From: Takakia lepidozioides
Lineage: Eukaryota; Streptophyta; Takakiopsida; Takakiales; Takakiaceae
DNA: 64,000 nucleotides
Assembly: GCA_030704615.1 (NCBI GenBank)
Contig: CM060731.1
Coordinates: forward strand, 15,810,001 to 15,874,000
Direction: 5' to 3'
Below are positions 48,301-60,700 of the stretch, in pieces. Made by a program: the position numbers and the translations under genes. Within the stretch, counting starts at the first letter, position 1; each line of letters begins with the position of its first letter. Below the pieces are notes generated by a model, which was given only the letters and a program-made list of their open reading frames with translations, was not told the origin of the DNA and searched no databases.

Positions 48301-51300
48301 CTACCCATAGATAAAATAACAAAAAAATGTATGACTCCAGTTCACACTGCAAAGGTGACTGCAATTAGAGGATACTGGAAACTGGCAAGTACACATTACC
48401 TCCAGCATAATCAAAAACTCTTCTCGTGCCTTCTTTTGCTTGAGCCGTTTTTCCTCCGTCTCCTGCTTCTTTCGTTGCGCAAGATACTAAGATGAGGCAC
48501 ACACGCAACCAAAAAGCATATGAGCCACCTAGATTTGCATCTGACCAAACAAAGTGCAAACATCGACCACTTTCAAGACCGAGACATTCAAAGACGCCAT
48601 ATGTTCCTACAAGTTGCCCACAGCTGAGACCTTAGATGAACAGTTTACCTTTCAACATAAGTCAACACAGCATACAGAGACAAAGATACTACATACAAGA
48701 GTTCATGCACTGAATGTACAGCTATAGATATCCATATTTCAATTCTGCAAGTGAGAAAGAAGACCATGGTACTAAGAATATTCATTTTACTAGTATGCCC
48801 TGAACCCAAGCGACGGGGATATGACAACACTCTCAAGACCCAGTCTGCCGGGTACAGTATCTTCTACACAGATTGGTTGTGTGGTGATAATATAATGTAG
48901 GCCATGCTCCAATCGAAGATAACACCAGAACGAAGAAAAGTTCCTTACACATCTATTCACATGTCAATCAAGGTCCAAAAAGAACAGTCCTAGTGAGCTA
49001 TATAAGCTCGCCATTTTGGTAAACAAGTCTAATAAAGGACAAAAGCAGCTACTGGAATGCAACAAACAAAACCACAGTACAGAAGTTCTTACTTCATTAA
49101 ATGCCTGCTTGCGCTCTCCGAGGGTTTTGAGAGCACCATAGCGTTTGTCATTTATGATCACTCGCATTGCCTGCATATCAACCGGCCTTCATAAATAACC
49201 AATTCAAAGGTGTGTACTGTAGAGTACCTGCTCTGCAGAACCTCCATCCCTAGTCTCCCCTAGCCCCACACACGATTTCCAGCCACTTTAAAAAACGAGC
49301 TGACTAATAATGGCTGGATTGATTATATGTCTGCTAACCCATTTCATCAACCTGAATATAACACAACTACCACCAATCACACATCACGAAAATGGGACGA
49401 GGTAAGACTCAGACCTGCTCCCAGGTCCAATCTGACTCAACGTGGACAGACTCCAATAACTCTTTAAATGCATTTTTGGCTTCCTGAGAGAGAAACAACA
49501 TTGTCAGATAAATACTGCAAGTATCGCTTGCTGTGCCAACAGAAGCAAAATGAAGACTAAGAAAAGAACTAGTTTTATGCTGGCATGTAGACGAAGCCAA
49601 CATCAGAAGCAACCAATCTACATCAAATACATCAGAGCAAACAAACTTACAGTCTTGGTGGCATAAGTCAACGGCTCTTCAGCAACAGGTGCAGGCTTCT
49701 CATCTACTACAGGTGTCACATTGATCTTGCCAGCAAGGGGCATAACCTTCTTGGCCTCCTACATCACACAGTTAGCCAGATGTTCATAAAATCCAACAAA
49801 ACCATCCACCACATTTAAATCACATGTATAGGACTGCACAGTGTCTTGACAGCTTCCATAAGACAAAAAACTGGTTCCTGCATCAGTTGCAGTTTTTGGG
49901 CAGGAACATATGTACAAATCCTGTCAAGAAACAAGGAGCTAAAGAAATTTCTAACTTGCACTAGCCACTGTCAAAAGCTTCTCAGTCCATTACCCCAGTA
50001 ATATTTAAAAGGAGACATTCACATATAGAGACCAGGCCATTGAAGCATGGAGATCTAAGTTCAACCAGATGGGAGCCACAATGGGATGATATCCAAGATC
50101 TGAACAATTACCTCAAGGTCCTGAGCAGATGCTTCCTCCAACGTCTCCTCTTTAGACTCTTTCACAGCAGCCTCATCAACAGTTCTACAAAGGGCAATTT
50201 CACAAAGGTCACTCACCTGCAGTGGCTCATATGCATAGGCAATCATGGAACCCTAGCCTGTACTCCAGAACGCACCTCCACCAAGAGAATGAGGCTCATC
50301 TTCCACCAAACATATGTGCACTAAAACACAAAGACTTGTATGCCTAAATATATCACCTGATAGTCCCCCCATGGGGTTACCAAGACAAGCTAGCTCAAGC
50401 AAAGAAAAACCTTCACTTGAACAGAAATACGAGCCAAAGAGGTTAGAATAGCAGTCTCACAGCGTGCCAGCTGAAGGTGCTGGAGAAGTAATGGCAACAG
50501 CAGCAGCAGCAGCAGCAGGAGGGGTGATTGTTGGGAGAGGTACTGCAGGAGTGGCAGCAGGCGGTGGGATCAGAAATGAAGGAAGGGAAGTGGGTGGTTT
50601 TGGAGATGCCACCGGAGGTGCAACAACCATTGCTGGTGAAGTGCCTGCTCCAGCTTCTACCATTGGTGTAGAGGGAGCTACTACTTTTTCTGCTTGCTCG
50701 CGGGCAACCTGGATATGGCACCCAAATCCCATGAGGAGCCATGTCTATTTGGAAAATGAATTAAACAATTGTAATCTTGGATCAGCAAACTCCCAGATAG
50801 CAGAACAAAAAGCGTAAACTTGCCATAACTGGCAGACTCTACGCACGACTTCAACATGTCACTGTGCTGTCTAGGATTATGCAAGCGCATCAGAAAGGAA
50901 AGCGTAAAGTAGTACAACAATGGGATATATAACAACAGATTTCCAAGACCTCACTGGCATGAGACTGAGGTCAAAGTAGGTACACAACATCCAATGATGT
51001 GAGGTACTGAAACAATCAAAAGTGATTCCCATAGAGCACAATTAAGCCCCTTTTTGTTTCATAATCTGCATAACAACCGACGAATGTAGTTCAACAGCAA
51101 GGGAGCAACATGACCGAACCTTCATCTCCTCTGGCATTATCCACTTAGACTGCTTTGTGAGCTTGTTGTAATAGTACCTGATTATTCAGAAGCCATTCAC
51201 AAACAGACAACCAAGACCACCAATGGTATTAATAGACATCACAAATTGGAGATCAGCTTTATTCAGAAAGTGCCATTAAGCAAACACTAGTGTAAAGATG

Positions 51301-54300
51301 AATCCTTCCTCATACTTATCCCTGCTACAGCAAAGCACTACATGCTTACACTCCCAGCCACACACAAACTTTCTAAATATACACTTACTTTCTGCCATCT
51401 GAAGTAGTGAACTCTTTCCAGACGGTCGAAGCATCTGCACGCTGCCCCAGCAATCACAGTAACCTCACAAATGTCAAATTCATGCCTACAAACTTCTATA
51501 GCCACCCTTTCTTGCTTTAAAACAGACAAAAACCACCTATGATGAGCAGCAAGCAACTTATACCCAATCAGAATCCTTTTTAGTTCAACATAAGTCTGAG
51601 TAATACTAGCAGGCTTTTCTGCTGAAACCTGCATTACAGTCAAAGCAATACAAGAACTAAACTTCCACTTCGCAACAAAAAGTCTTCACGGCCACTTCAA
51701 AAGAGTAGCAAATGTGGACCCACTGGGACTAGACAGATCAGTATTCACATACATATTGCTGCTCTGGTCCGATGCAGAAACTGTATAATAACAGATAAAA
51801 CATGGCTTCATAGGAGTGCCGAAAAATCCTCAATTTTCTTCACTAGCACAATCAAACAGTGAAGTATGAAATGACGCTCCAGGAAAAGTGATCCGCACTA
51901 TTACGCGATGACCAATTCAATACTCAATATAAATGCTGTTACCTGCAGAATCATACTTAGATTGAAAATATTAAGCACACCTCTAAAGGTGTCTTCATTT
52001 TATATAAGGTATATGCTGCAAAATCAGACAGGGATCAGGAACTCCAGCCTTGCTACTACCAGCCCGATATCCAGTTATGGTTACACGATGAGAGGAGCTC
52101 CTTACCTCAGTTGGACTCATGAGTTCCACAGGTTTTTCCCAACTCGACTGCTTCGTCCTTTTATTATAATAGTACCTAAGAATAAGGACAACCCCAAACC
52201 ACTAATTAGTCTACTGCTCCATGGCAGTGCACATTAGTGTGTTACAAATGCCCCTGATTTCTGATCTACTAACTAGCCCTTCCCCCATGGCGGTAGCATA
52301 TTATCCAACATAGGGGAATCGACATCATTCAGTAAATGTGTTGCTGGGTTAGATGCAAGACCAATCCTGACATAGGTTTGTACATCAATTAAGTTCTGCA
52401 TCCAGAAATCTTGATATCTAAAGCTGAAAAGATCTGAAGTTCTTTCTTTCAGTGTCATAGCCATTACTTTAACTCTGTCATGTGATATTTAACACTGTCC
52501 ATTCTTGGCAGTTTGCAGGTTACTTGTGAGCTTTCTCTATTTCAAGACCTCAACCATTAGACATAAGGAAGTTTAAGAAAATAATTTAGACTCTATTTTG
52601 AAAATACCCTTCGGATGATCGAAACCAATCACAGAAGGGAATGTGGGTGCAATCAAATTACTTATCATGCAGAGAAGCACTTCAGTTGGACAACAGAGAA
52701 CATCAAAGAACAGCTGTTCAATTCCCTACCCAGCGAGGCACTAGCAGATTTTACACAGCTATAACAAAGTAACATACTTCTTTTGGAGAACTGTTTCACT
52801 CAAGCTGAAGAGCCAATGTGTCCAGGCAAATTTGCACTAACATAGACTATAACCTCCAGTAGCATTGCCATCTACAAGTTAATTATTCCTTCATGAACTA
52901 ACTCTGCACAATATGGTCATGCCAAACTATGGGAGAAGCAACAAGTTCCAACTTTGGAATGCAAGATGTACCCAACCATCCCTTCCACTTCGTGATGTAG
53001 AATTAAGAATGTACTCATAAGACGTTTGCCGTAGCCTTGTGACCATTGACCCCGCGCTCAGTTTGAGCGGAACACAAAGGGACAAACACTACCTTTGTCA
53101 GGAGCTGACGCCGGTACTATGACTTATTTTGGAACAGACAATTAATCCAAGTTTTCCAGATATCCCCTAGAAATCCCTTCACACAAGCATCAATCTGCTG
53201 TGTGTGGTTTGCCAATAACTAGGCCCCAAAAGGGCCTGGGCTTTTGGCTCAGCCTCGAGACTTTCAAGGTTGGTAAACAGAGGTTCAGGCACAATTCCCT
53301 TGATGGATTTGAAGAGGGCATCTCTCTCGTGAGAGTACCCAGGACAATGAGATGTAGAATAAAGAGGTGGGGATGAGTTTCATACCTCCGGCCATCTGGA
53401 GCTGTATGCTCCTGCCAATCCGCACCCAATGAAACAGAAGCAGCTGTGGGGATCTGTTCAAATAAATCCAAGTTAGACTACCATGTATAGACACACAAGT
53501 GAAGCTTTGCAGATCCATGCAAGAATTTGGCATCAACCATACAACGCGATTAAATCATTTTTATATTTGAGAATCAAAGTGTAAGATTGGACTCACAGCT
53601 GTCGAAGGGGGTTGGACAGGTTGCAGAGGACCAGGGGGATTGATTGCTTGACCTCCAACAACTGACCATGGCTGGCTTCCAGGCTGAAGCATTTGAACTT
53701 GTGGCTGACTAGGGCCTTGAAATTGAGGAGCCATGCCATATGAGATTGGAGGTTGGGGGAATGGTAGGGATGATGGAAACTGTAAAGGAAATCCACACAA
53801 CAGGGCATATTAGTTTCCTGCTCAATAAAACAAGTTGTACCAAGTTAATACACCACACACTGTGTCTAGCATATAGTATCAGTAGCCTGAAACAAACCTA
53901 ACAGAGTAACCTGCTCATAAAATTGCAACGCGCCCCACACCCTAAGTAACTGGACCCACCATACACAAAGTGGTTCCAGAGAAAGCAAAGCAAAAATCTA
54001 CAGGAATGAACATAAGCATCAGCTATTTTTGACACTGCTGATAACTTTACGTACAGCGTAGGAAGATGCTGATTGCAATACATGATTGCCTGGACCAGGA
54101 GGTGGTGGCATGTTGAGAGGTTGCGGCTGCTGCTGCTGCGGAGCTTGGGGTCCACTGGACATGGGTCGCTGCTGCACAGGATATGGCATACCCATGCCTT
54201 GTGATGAGGGAGGCGCTTGAGGTGGTTGCTGTGGCGGCCGCTGCTGCAACTGTGAAAGTGTATACTGCTGCGATTGTTGGGGATTAATGCCTCCCATATT

Positions 54301-55935
54301 TGGAGGCGGCATGCCTAGCTGTTGAGGGGGACCCATGCCCACTCCAGGTCGATACTGCTGAGCACCAGGTATAAACTGCTGCCCTGGTTGCAGAGGACCT
54401 CCAGGTCGAAACTGCACACCAACCACAGGCACACAAGCCTCCATTTTAACAACAGCATTTGAACAACCCTTTTCCAACAATAATAACAAGCACACAGACC
54501 ATAGTTACTACTCAAGGAACAAACAATACCTGCATTTGTGGCGAACCGCCAAAACTTGAAGGTGTCCCAGAGGGACCCAGACCAGGCATCCGTGGAGGCT
54601 GCAAAAATTGGAATGTGTTTAGTTTCAGTACTGTGGTCAGTGGACAGAAGATGCACTATAACCATTGAAGTACGACCATTTGCAGCAAGAGAACCACGAT
54701 CCAGAGGAACACATTCAAAGAATCAAAGAAGATACGCACCATAGATCCAGCGGCTGTTGAATTGCCTGCTAAGTGCACCTGTGAAGGGGGGCCTGAACCT
54801 GGTGAAATGCCTGGTGACGGGGGTCCACCTGTCCCACCATTTTCGCCCTATTAGCCTTCAATCTCTCACTGAGTTATCCAAACACCACAATGAAGACTGA
54901 CACTTGCATCCAAAACAGATGGTGCCATCTTCCATGAAATAAGCTGAGTGGTGGCAACCCCTTCTTACCCTTAAGATTTCTCCGTTCTTGTGGCACACCA
55001 TGTACACTAACCTGCCTGCATAAAATTAACTACCGAAACATGGCAGACAATGAAATCGTGTCCTCTACCTACTACAACCACCTCTCTAACCTAAATGAAG
55101 GCTCGAAATACAGGACTGCCAACAAACCCTAACCATTGCACATTTGACCTACTCATTCACGTTCTGCCAATACCAAATGCAACAACTAAGTCGGTGATAG
55201 TTGCACTGTGCAGACGCAAGAAAAACAAGACCAAGGTGGCATCGAGAAACAGTGCAAGTCTACTCTTGCTTTGCTTTGAACAGAGACAGCACCGGGAGCC
55301 AGAGGTGACCTATTGACAACATGGAGCCCCTGAGTAACATCTTACAGGAGCCTATTTGAAGTCAGAAAGCTTCGATCACATCCCGTATCAAACTTCTAAC
55401 AGCAGAAAGTGTATACAATCAACCCCTTTACAAGCCCAGCTCCTTGCACCAAGTACAAGGCTGAAACAAAGAAGACATCAACTCAAAAGTAGACTGTCCC
55501 AATGTCAGCCACACCCTAATTGAACGACCCAGCAAAGCGGGAAAGGAGAGCCGCTACTGCTGACTCAATGTGAGGAAACAGACTTTCTAGATCTTGAACA
55601 CCCTTCCCAGACGTCCAACTGATGCAACAGCAGATTGAAAAGAAAAATTTAACAGAAACCAGTCCACTGTGTCCACGCACTGAGTTGCTCTTGAGCACAA
55701 TTAGGACAGAGTACATAAGACGTGGAGCAGACACGACACACACTTTCCGGCACTCGTTGATAACAGACCCCTGGTAACTGCCCTATCGTCCTTGGCAAGG
55801 ATTCTTAACAGCTTTCCGAGCAACAAGCGCTCCACAACCAGGAACTTCAAGGAGCCACAACCGCAGATTACCTTTCATCCACGCAGGAACCGTCATTCCT
55901 CTACCTCGCCCTGCACCCGCCTGCTGCTGTGCCAT
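42369..55935 (-). CDS. PRP40: Pre-mRNA-processing protein 40 (U1 snRNP-associated, WW and FF domains)
   Basis: Splicing factor that bridges the U1 snRNP to branch-point proteins and, in plants, binds the RNA polymerase II tail. My model has 29 exons and 1068 residues (listed in the exon-map entry). Residues ~30-254 are Pro/Gln/Gly-rich. Two WW domains follow: ~266-293 ([20 protein letters not shown]) and ~307-334 ([20 protein letters not shown]). A Pro/Ala/Thr linker includes poly-Ala coded by GCA/GCT repeats. FF domains occupy ~481-880 ([58 protein letters not shown]). A Lys/Glu/Asp/Arg-rich tail follows, and the end is [14 protein letters not shown], as in plant PRP40. The start at 55935 has A at -3 and G at +4. 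The join of exon 1 to exon 2 is the weakest point. Much the longest gene in the window because of LINE-bearing introns. Confidence 0.93.
50492..50520. repeat. (GCA)n tract in a PRP40 exon
   Basis: About eight GCA/GCT units in exon 10 encode a run of alanines followed by VAITSPAP. Such tracts vary in length; it sits in the linker between the WW and FF domains. Confidence 0.8.
53009..53350 (-). mobile_element. 5'-truncated LINE copy in PRP40 intron 6, 15-bp target duplication
   Basis: A 342-bp copy of the dispersed LINE family, minus strand, in the intron after PRP40 exon 6. It ends GGCTACGGCAAACGTC and TTATGAGTACA without poly(A). It is flanked by GATGTAGAATTAAGA (52994-53008) and GATGTAGAATAAAGA (53351-53365), 14 of 15 identical. 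The right flank lies only 21 bp from the donor of exon 6 (53386). Confidence 0.85.
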
Positions 55936-57433
55936 GCTGTAGCGCGGGCCAGCTTCTTCTAGTTCCCTGGTGCGAGCAAGTCTGTGCGGCTTCCGACCCC
56001 CATACAAACCTCTGCTCGCTCGACTATTTCTCACGTCCCCTTCTACACACTTCCATCCCCGCTTCTGTCGTGAGCTCTGCCTTCAATTCTGAACCCAACC
56101 CCCAAAACCCATCTTCGCATCACCGATGAAATCTCGTAACAGAGCCGCATCTCCACCGTCCTTCACTGGGATTCGGATTCTGTCCCCATTTCTTTATGAG
56201 GGTTCCCGGAGACACTACACTGCCGTGAAGTTGCTGCAACGGCCAAAAACTGCCGTTAGACGGCAGAAACCGACCGTCAGCACTGTAGTTCCGTTAGTAA
56301 GTTGCCGTGCCTTCTGATGCCTAATACATGACAATATCACGATTCACTATTAGTTATCGGGTGTTTTTTTTTTAAAGGGAAACACCTGGGAGCGACAGCT
56401 CACAAATCATGCCCCTTAATTATAGTTAGAGGAGAAAATAACCTCTTTCACAGTATTCTCGCCATAAAAGCTTTCACATGGGACACCGCCCAAGGCACAC
56501 CCGTCAAGGTAGCAGGATTTGACCCCAGAATCATGTGGGTGGCACTCGGTGCACTATCCAACTGAGCTACTGACTGTTGGTGGTTTATTTTAAAAAGGGG
56601 GCCGAACAGGAAAAAGTAACCTTCCAAATATGAATACAACTTCAGTACAAGAACCTCTTGGTTTTTTTCTTTTTCTATCTTTTTTTTGTTTTAATAGAGA
56701 ACAGTGACAGTGGCCGTGGAGATTTTTCTCTTTGTTTCTTAGAAAAGGGACAGAGGCCCTGTAGTTCATATTACATGACAGCACAGAAAAAATAACCGCG
56801 ACCGCAGACCATAACCGGATCAAATGGTCAATTGCCAGAACCGCGACACAGTTTGCTTTCAGTAGTAGTTAGAAGAAGATGGTGAACAAGGGAAGAGTTG
56901 TGAGTCTTGTACATGGAAGAAACTTTACCGCAAAAAGTTCCAACTTTGAAATGCAAGATGTAGTCCAATGCCAAGTGAGGAGTCGTTGGATTCCCAAGAT
57001 TAGCTTTGTTAAATTATAGTGGGATACCATAATCAATTTCATAACCATGCATCTCAGCTTGCTGGCCATCGCTAGGCAGCTCAAGCAAAGCAGGATAGCG
57101 TTGTCTACATACTTTCACGATGGGACTAAATTGAGCATAGCTACATGTAGTAAACAATTTAGAGAGCCCAAGGAGCCTTATTTCACTTCTATGCCTATAA
57201 TTGTCAGACGACTTACTCCTATTTTCTTTTGTACTCCACAGATCCCGTCAGCTTGCCTCAGTATTGCAAGGCAAGAGCAATGCAAGCCGTGGCTTAAATC
57301 TGGCAATCCTGCGCGAGCGCTCATCCCTTGACCTGCATACCCACCCCACGCTGGCATCATCATCCTCCAATCCACAATCTACCATTGGCTTTCATCTGTG
57401 GGTTAACAAATATTGTCACACTCACATGCATTG
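55936..57433. other. Intergenic between PRP40 and the LIN37-like gene
   Basis: Holds the PRP40 leader (up to ~56100) and a tRNA-derived repeat described separately. The part 56600-57430 shows no supported exon. Confidence 0.5.
56350..56590 (-). mobile_element. Probable tRNA-derived SINE
   Basis: On the minus strand, a perfect polymerase III A box TAGCTCAGTTGG (56569-56558) is followed by a B-box-like GGTCAAATCC (56524-56515). The intervening sequence does not fold as a tRNA anticodon arm, so this is not a working tRNA gene. Further 3' is a non-tRNA body that shares ~60 bp with 831-895, then a tail with an A10 run (about 56365-56374). No clear target duplication was found. Confidence 0.5.
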
Positions 57434-57450
57434 AGTGATGATATAGAATG

Positions 57451-57634
57451 TACTCATATAATAGGTTATGGCCACAAGGTATTATAGAGTTATTATAAGA
57501 CTCTGTTTTCCAAATAAGACTCTGTTTTCCATTGCCTTGTGGCCATAGCACCGTGCCCAGTTTGGACGGAAACAGATGGAATAGACACTATCTTTGTGAG
57601 GGGCTCACTCCAGTAGTGCGACTTACCTTGATAT
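57451..57634 (-). mobile_element. 5'-truncated LINE copy, 17-bp perfect target duplication
   Basis: A 184-bp copy of the dispersed LINE family. AGTGATGATATAGAATG is found at 57434-57450 and again at 57635-57651, all 17 positions identical. Its 3' end carries an internal duplication of ATAAGACTCTGTTTTCC and a second CCTTGTGGCCAT-type motif. It ends TATGAGTA without poly(A). It lies just 3' of the LIN37-like gene. Confidence 0.85.
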
Positions 57635-57750
57635 AGTGATGATATAGAATGAACTAACTGGTAGTTTTTGAGCATCTAAGCGATATACTGTTGCTAGATA
57701 TACCAGACAGCTATCTGGACATAGGTACACATGATCCAGTTCATGTGCCT

Positions 57751-60700
57751 TCATCTTGCTCTGAATCTGCAAGACACAAGGAAGTCTTGTACTGCAGGTC
57801 TGACACAGGAGTCTGAATGACAAAAAGGCAACCGGTGACAAGAATGTGAGTGCACCTAACTTAGGGGACAGAAGCTTGCATCACCTATACTTACACCAGC
57901 TTACCTCTTCCGCACATTTTTGAACTTCCGAATATAAGACTGCAATAATTGGTCCTCAGTGAGCAAGTTTACTGAACCAATCGACTCCACCTGCAATCAT
58001 CCCGGAAAAGTTCATGTCAGCGATCAGAGATTCAGCTCCCACTACTTGTTCTACCAGTCTCTCTTCTCTGACAGGCATCCCCTTATCTTCTGATATAATT
58101 AAACAAAACAACTATTCTCATGAACAAAAAGGGAGGATACTGCAAATCTGAAGCAGCTGCCGTTGGGATGGGCATTTCCTACTAGGTCTTAGAGTATTCT
58201 ATGGACAGCACTTTAAGTCTGCTCCCGTTTGGTCCACTGCTCTCTGCTTGGAGCCTTGAAAGTCACAGCCCCATAATTCAATATTTATTTGTCGCACTGA
58301 TTTTAAAATAACTCTATTCAGCAGGAGCAGCTTTTACTGCCTGTTAAACCCTGCATCTACTTCAAATTACAAGAACTTAACTTGCAACACCCAACTCTTG
58401 CAACAAACACAACATCAACAAATTATGCCCAAAAGGAGAAGGCCACAAGCATACGCAAGTGCAAAAACAAAGTCAATTCGACAACTGCGGAGGATAAGAC
58501 AGCCTGCTAAAAGGCAAGTAAGTGGCGATCCCTGCACACAAGAGTGTTCCCTGCAAGCATCGCATGTGAGAGAATGAAAGAAACGTCTAGCATCCACAGA
58601 CTGCCCCAACAGGCCATCAGACAGAGAGGGAGGGATTCAGACAAGCACTACAACTTTGAAAACACACCTCAGAAGGAAAGTCGTCCTCGCTTTTCTTGCC
58701 ATTCTCCATGACTTGAACTTCAGACTTGTCTACTTCTTCAGCAGACAAGGGTCTTGGGAGAGGTATAACACAATCCCACAGCCCCGGCTGCCAATTGCAA
58801 TGCATATTCTTCAGTGACTGCTAATGTCAAATACAGCTTTCTGAAGTAAGTGCTGTAGAGATGAAAGCATAAAATGCTTGAAGCTCCTATACAATGCTGG
58901 CTACCTGTGACTAATGTCCTCTCCCTCTTTCCTCTCCCAAAACCCTAATACAAAGAAAATCATATGATTTGGTAAAGAGAGAATTCCCCCCAAGCCTGTG
59001 TGTTTACAGACCATATTGCTACTCCAAATCCAAGGTTGTAGAACTTACGCCAATGTATTTGGCCTAAAATTGGCTGTATACTTGAATGAGTGAAAACTGA
59101 TGGCATGCAATGACAAACCAATATGATCTAAAGATCCAGTAGTCACAAGTCCAGAAGCACCTAAAGGCAGATTCATAAACCTCACCTATTCCCCAAGAAA
59201 GATCACATTGACAGAATGCCAAATCCTGTAGACGAAACCAACAAGTGTCGCCTATAATACCCTTGAGAAACCATAAATTGCAATCATCCCTTTGCAGCAA
59301 GGTTTGCTTCCATTCATCTACTCTGCTCACTACTGACACAACCAGATTCCAGCCAAGAGACCCCACCTGATCTTTTCTTGGCACGTCATTCCTCACCCAC
59401 CGGCGGCAGAGAGCATACAAAGAGGTTGGATCTGCCTCTGAAGACAATCTTACCTGCACATGCAAGTTCACTTATGACTTAAGGATGGACATGGGAGAAG
59501 CAAGAAGCACCCAACCTGCCTCTGCAGATTTTGAGTAACCCTTGTCCTCTTCAACAGGAGAACTCATGATAAATCCAGTCATATATTCATACAGGCCAAA
59601 GAGGTTGGTTCGACAACAATTTGGAGGCCCTCCACTAAGATCTGACTCATACTGGTGCTAGATTGAGATAGTGCAACCCTACTCCAATCAAACAGAACAA
59701 ATACAGGGAAACATTAATTTCTCAAAAGCACAAAATGCTACAGAATAAACCTGATGACTAACTTGTGGTAACATGTGTTTGCTTCTGTTTGTCAAATGTG
59801 AACTTACACCTTTAAGGATTGCAACAGCAGGCCTAAACCTACCTGCTAAAGTATGAATCTTGGCAGAAAGAAAATTGCAAACAGGTGTGTACTCAATCCA
59901 ATCAGTAAAGAAAGTGAGCATTGTCAGCCAAGCACTACCAATGTATCAAGAGTCCCATCACTTACTTTGCGATCACTTACGCTCACCACAACATGATTGT
60001 CCACAGCTCGCTCCCTGCAAAATGAAATCTATAACTGAGAGGGTATGGCAGAAATCAACTCCCTCCCAAGCAGTAAGATGAGAGACTCATTCCAACAATG
60101 AACCATGTTGAAATCTCATGTGTATGCCGCAAATGAGATGTGCAACAGTGAAGTTGATCCTTCATGTATATTGAACTTGTCCAACTTCAAACCCATGAGA
60201 AACAAGACCTTGCACCTTGGGGCCCAATCAGTTCTCACTCCCCTCAGTTATTTCTTTGTAGTTCCATGCAATTCACCTTTAACAAGCAGCTCAAAGGAGT
60301 TATCCACAGTAGGCAAATACATCATTTAAGTGCTAGAATGTTAGTACCTGTAACCAGAATCAGAAGGGATGGGTGTGGATGTTCCAGAGGCAGCCGGGCG
60401 CATTACAGGATACTGCACAAAGCCACCAATTCGAGTCATAATTCCACTCCATGTATACCTCGCACGGACGAACTCCTCCAACCCAGACGAAACACTAATA
60501 GATCGGCTGTATGCCACTAGTGCAGGAGGACAGAGCCAATCAATATAACACACCTGGGGAAGTGGCGGAAGGGCCGCAGACATAGGCTTGCTCCCAGCTG
60601 CCGCTGCCTCTCTAATTTGTTGCTGCTGAACAAGCTGCTGTGTTGAGACACCCGCCAGAGAACTGGGTGGGAAGTGTTGAGGAGCTTGAGGTGCCCTGGT

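Larger units (their letters stand above)
42369..55935 (-). other. Exon map of PRP40
   Basis: Coding exons, minus strand, 5' to 3': 55935-55872; 54828-54740; 54598-54530; 54411-54055; 53779-53597; 53453-53386; 52175-52106; 51441-51389; 51177-51120; 50708-50461; 50184-50112; 49758-49651; 49483-49415; 49170-49093; 48486-48400; 48072-48038; 47804-47699; 47475-47395; 47293-47201; 47034-46981; 46869-46753; 46597-46499; 45606-45559; 45439-45347; 44610-44503; 44380-44316; 43867-43762; 43512-43120; 42503-42369. All joins use GT-AG and keep frame; the sum is 3207 nt. For exon 2 a better-looking acceptor at 54847 would break frame with exon 1. Either 54828 is used or exon 1 is a different or additional exon. 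Both WW domains are split by an intron just before Tyr-Tyr-Tyr. Confidence 0.85.

Noticed and set aside
56500-56590. Functional tRNA gene
   Set aside because: A and B boxes are present, but acceptor and anticodon stems do not pair; treated as SINE head.
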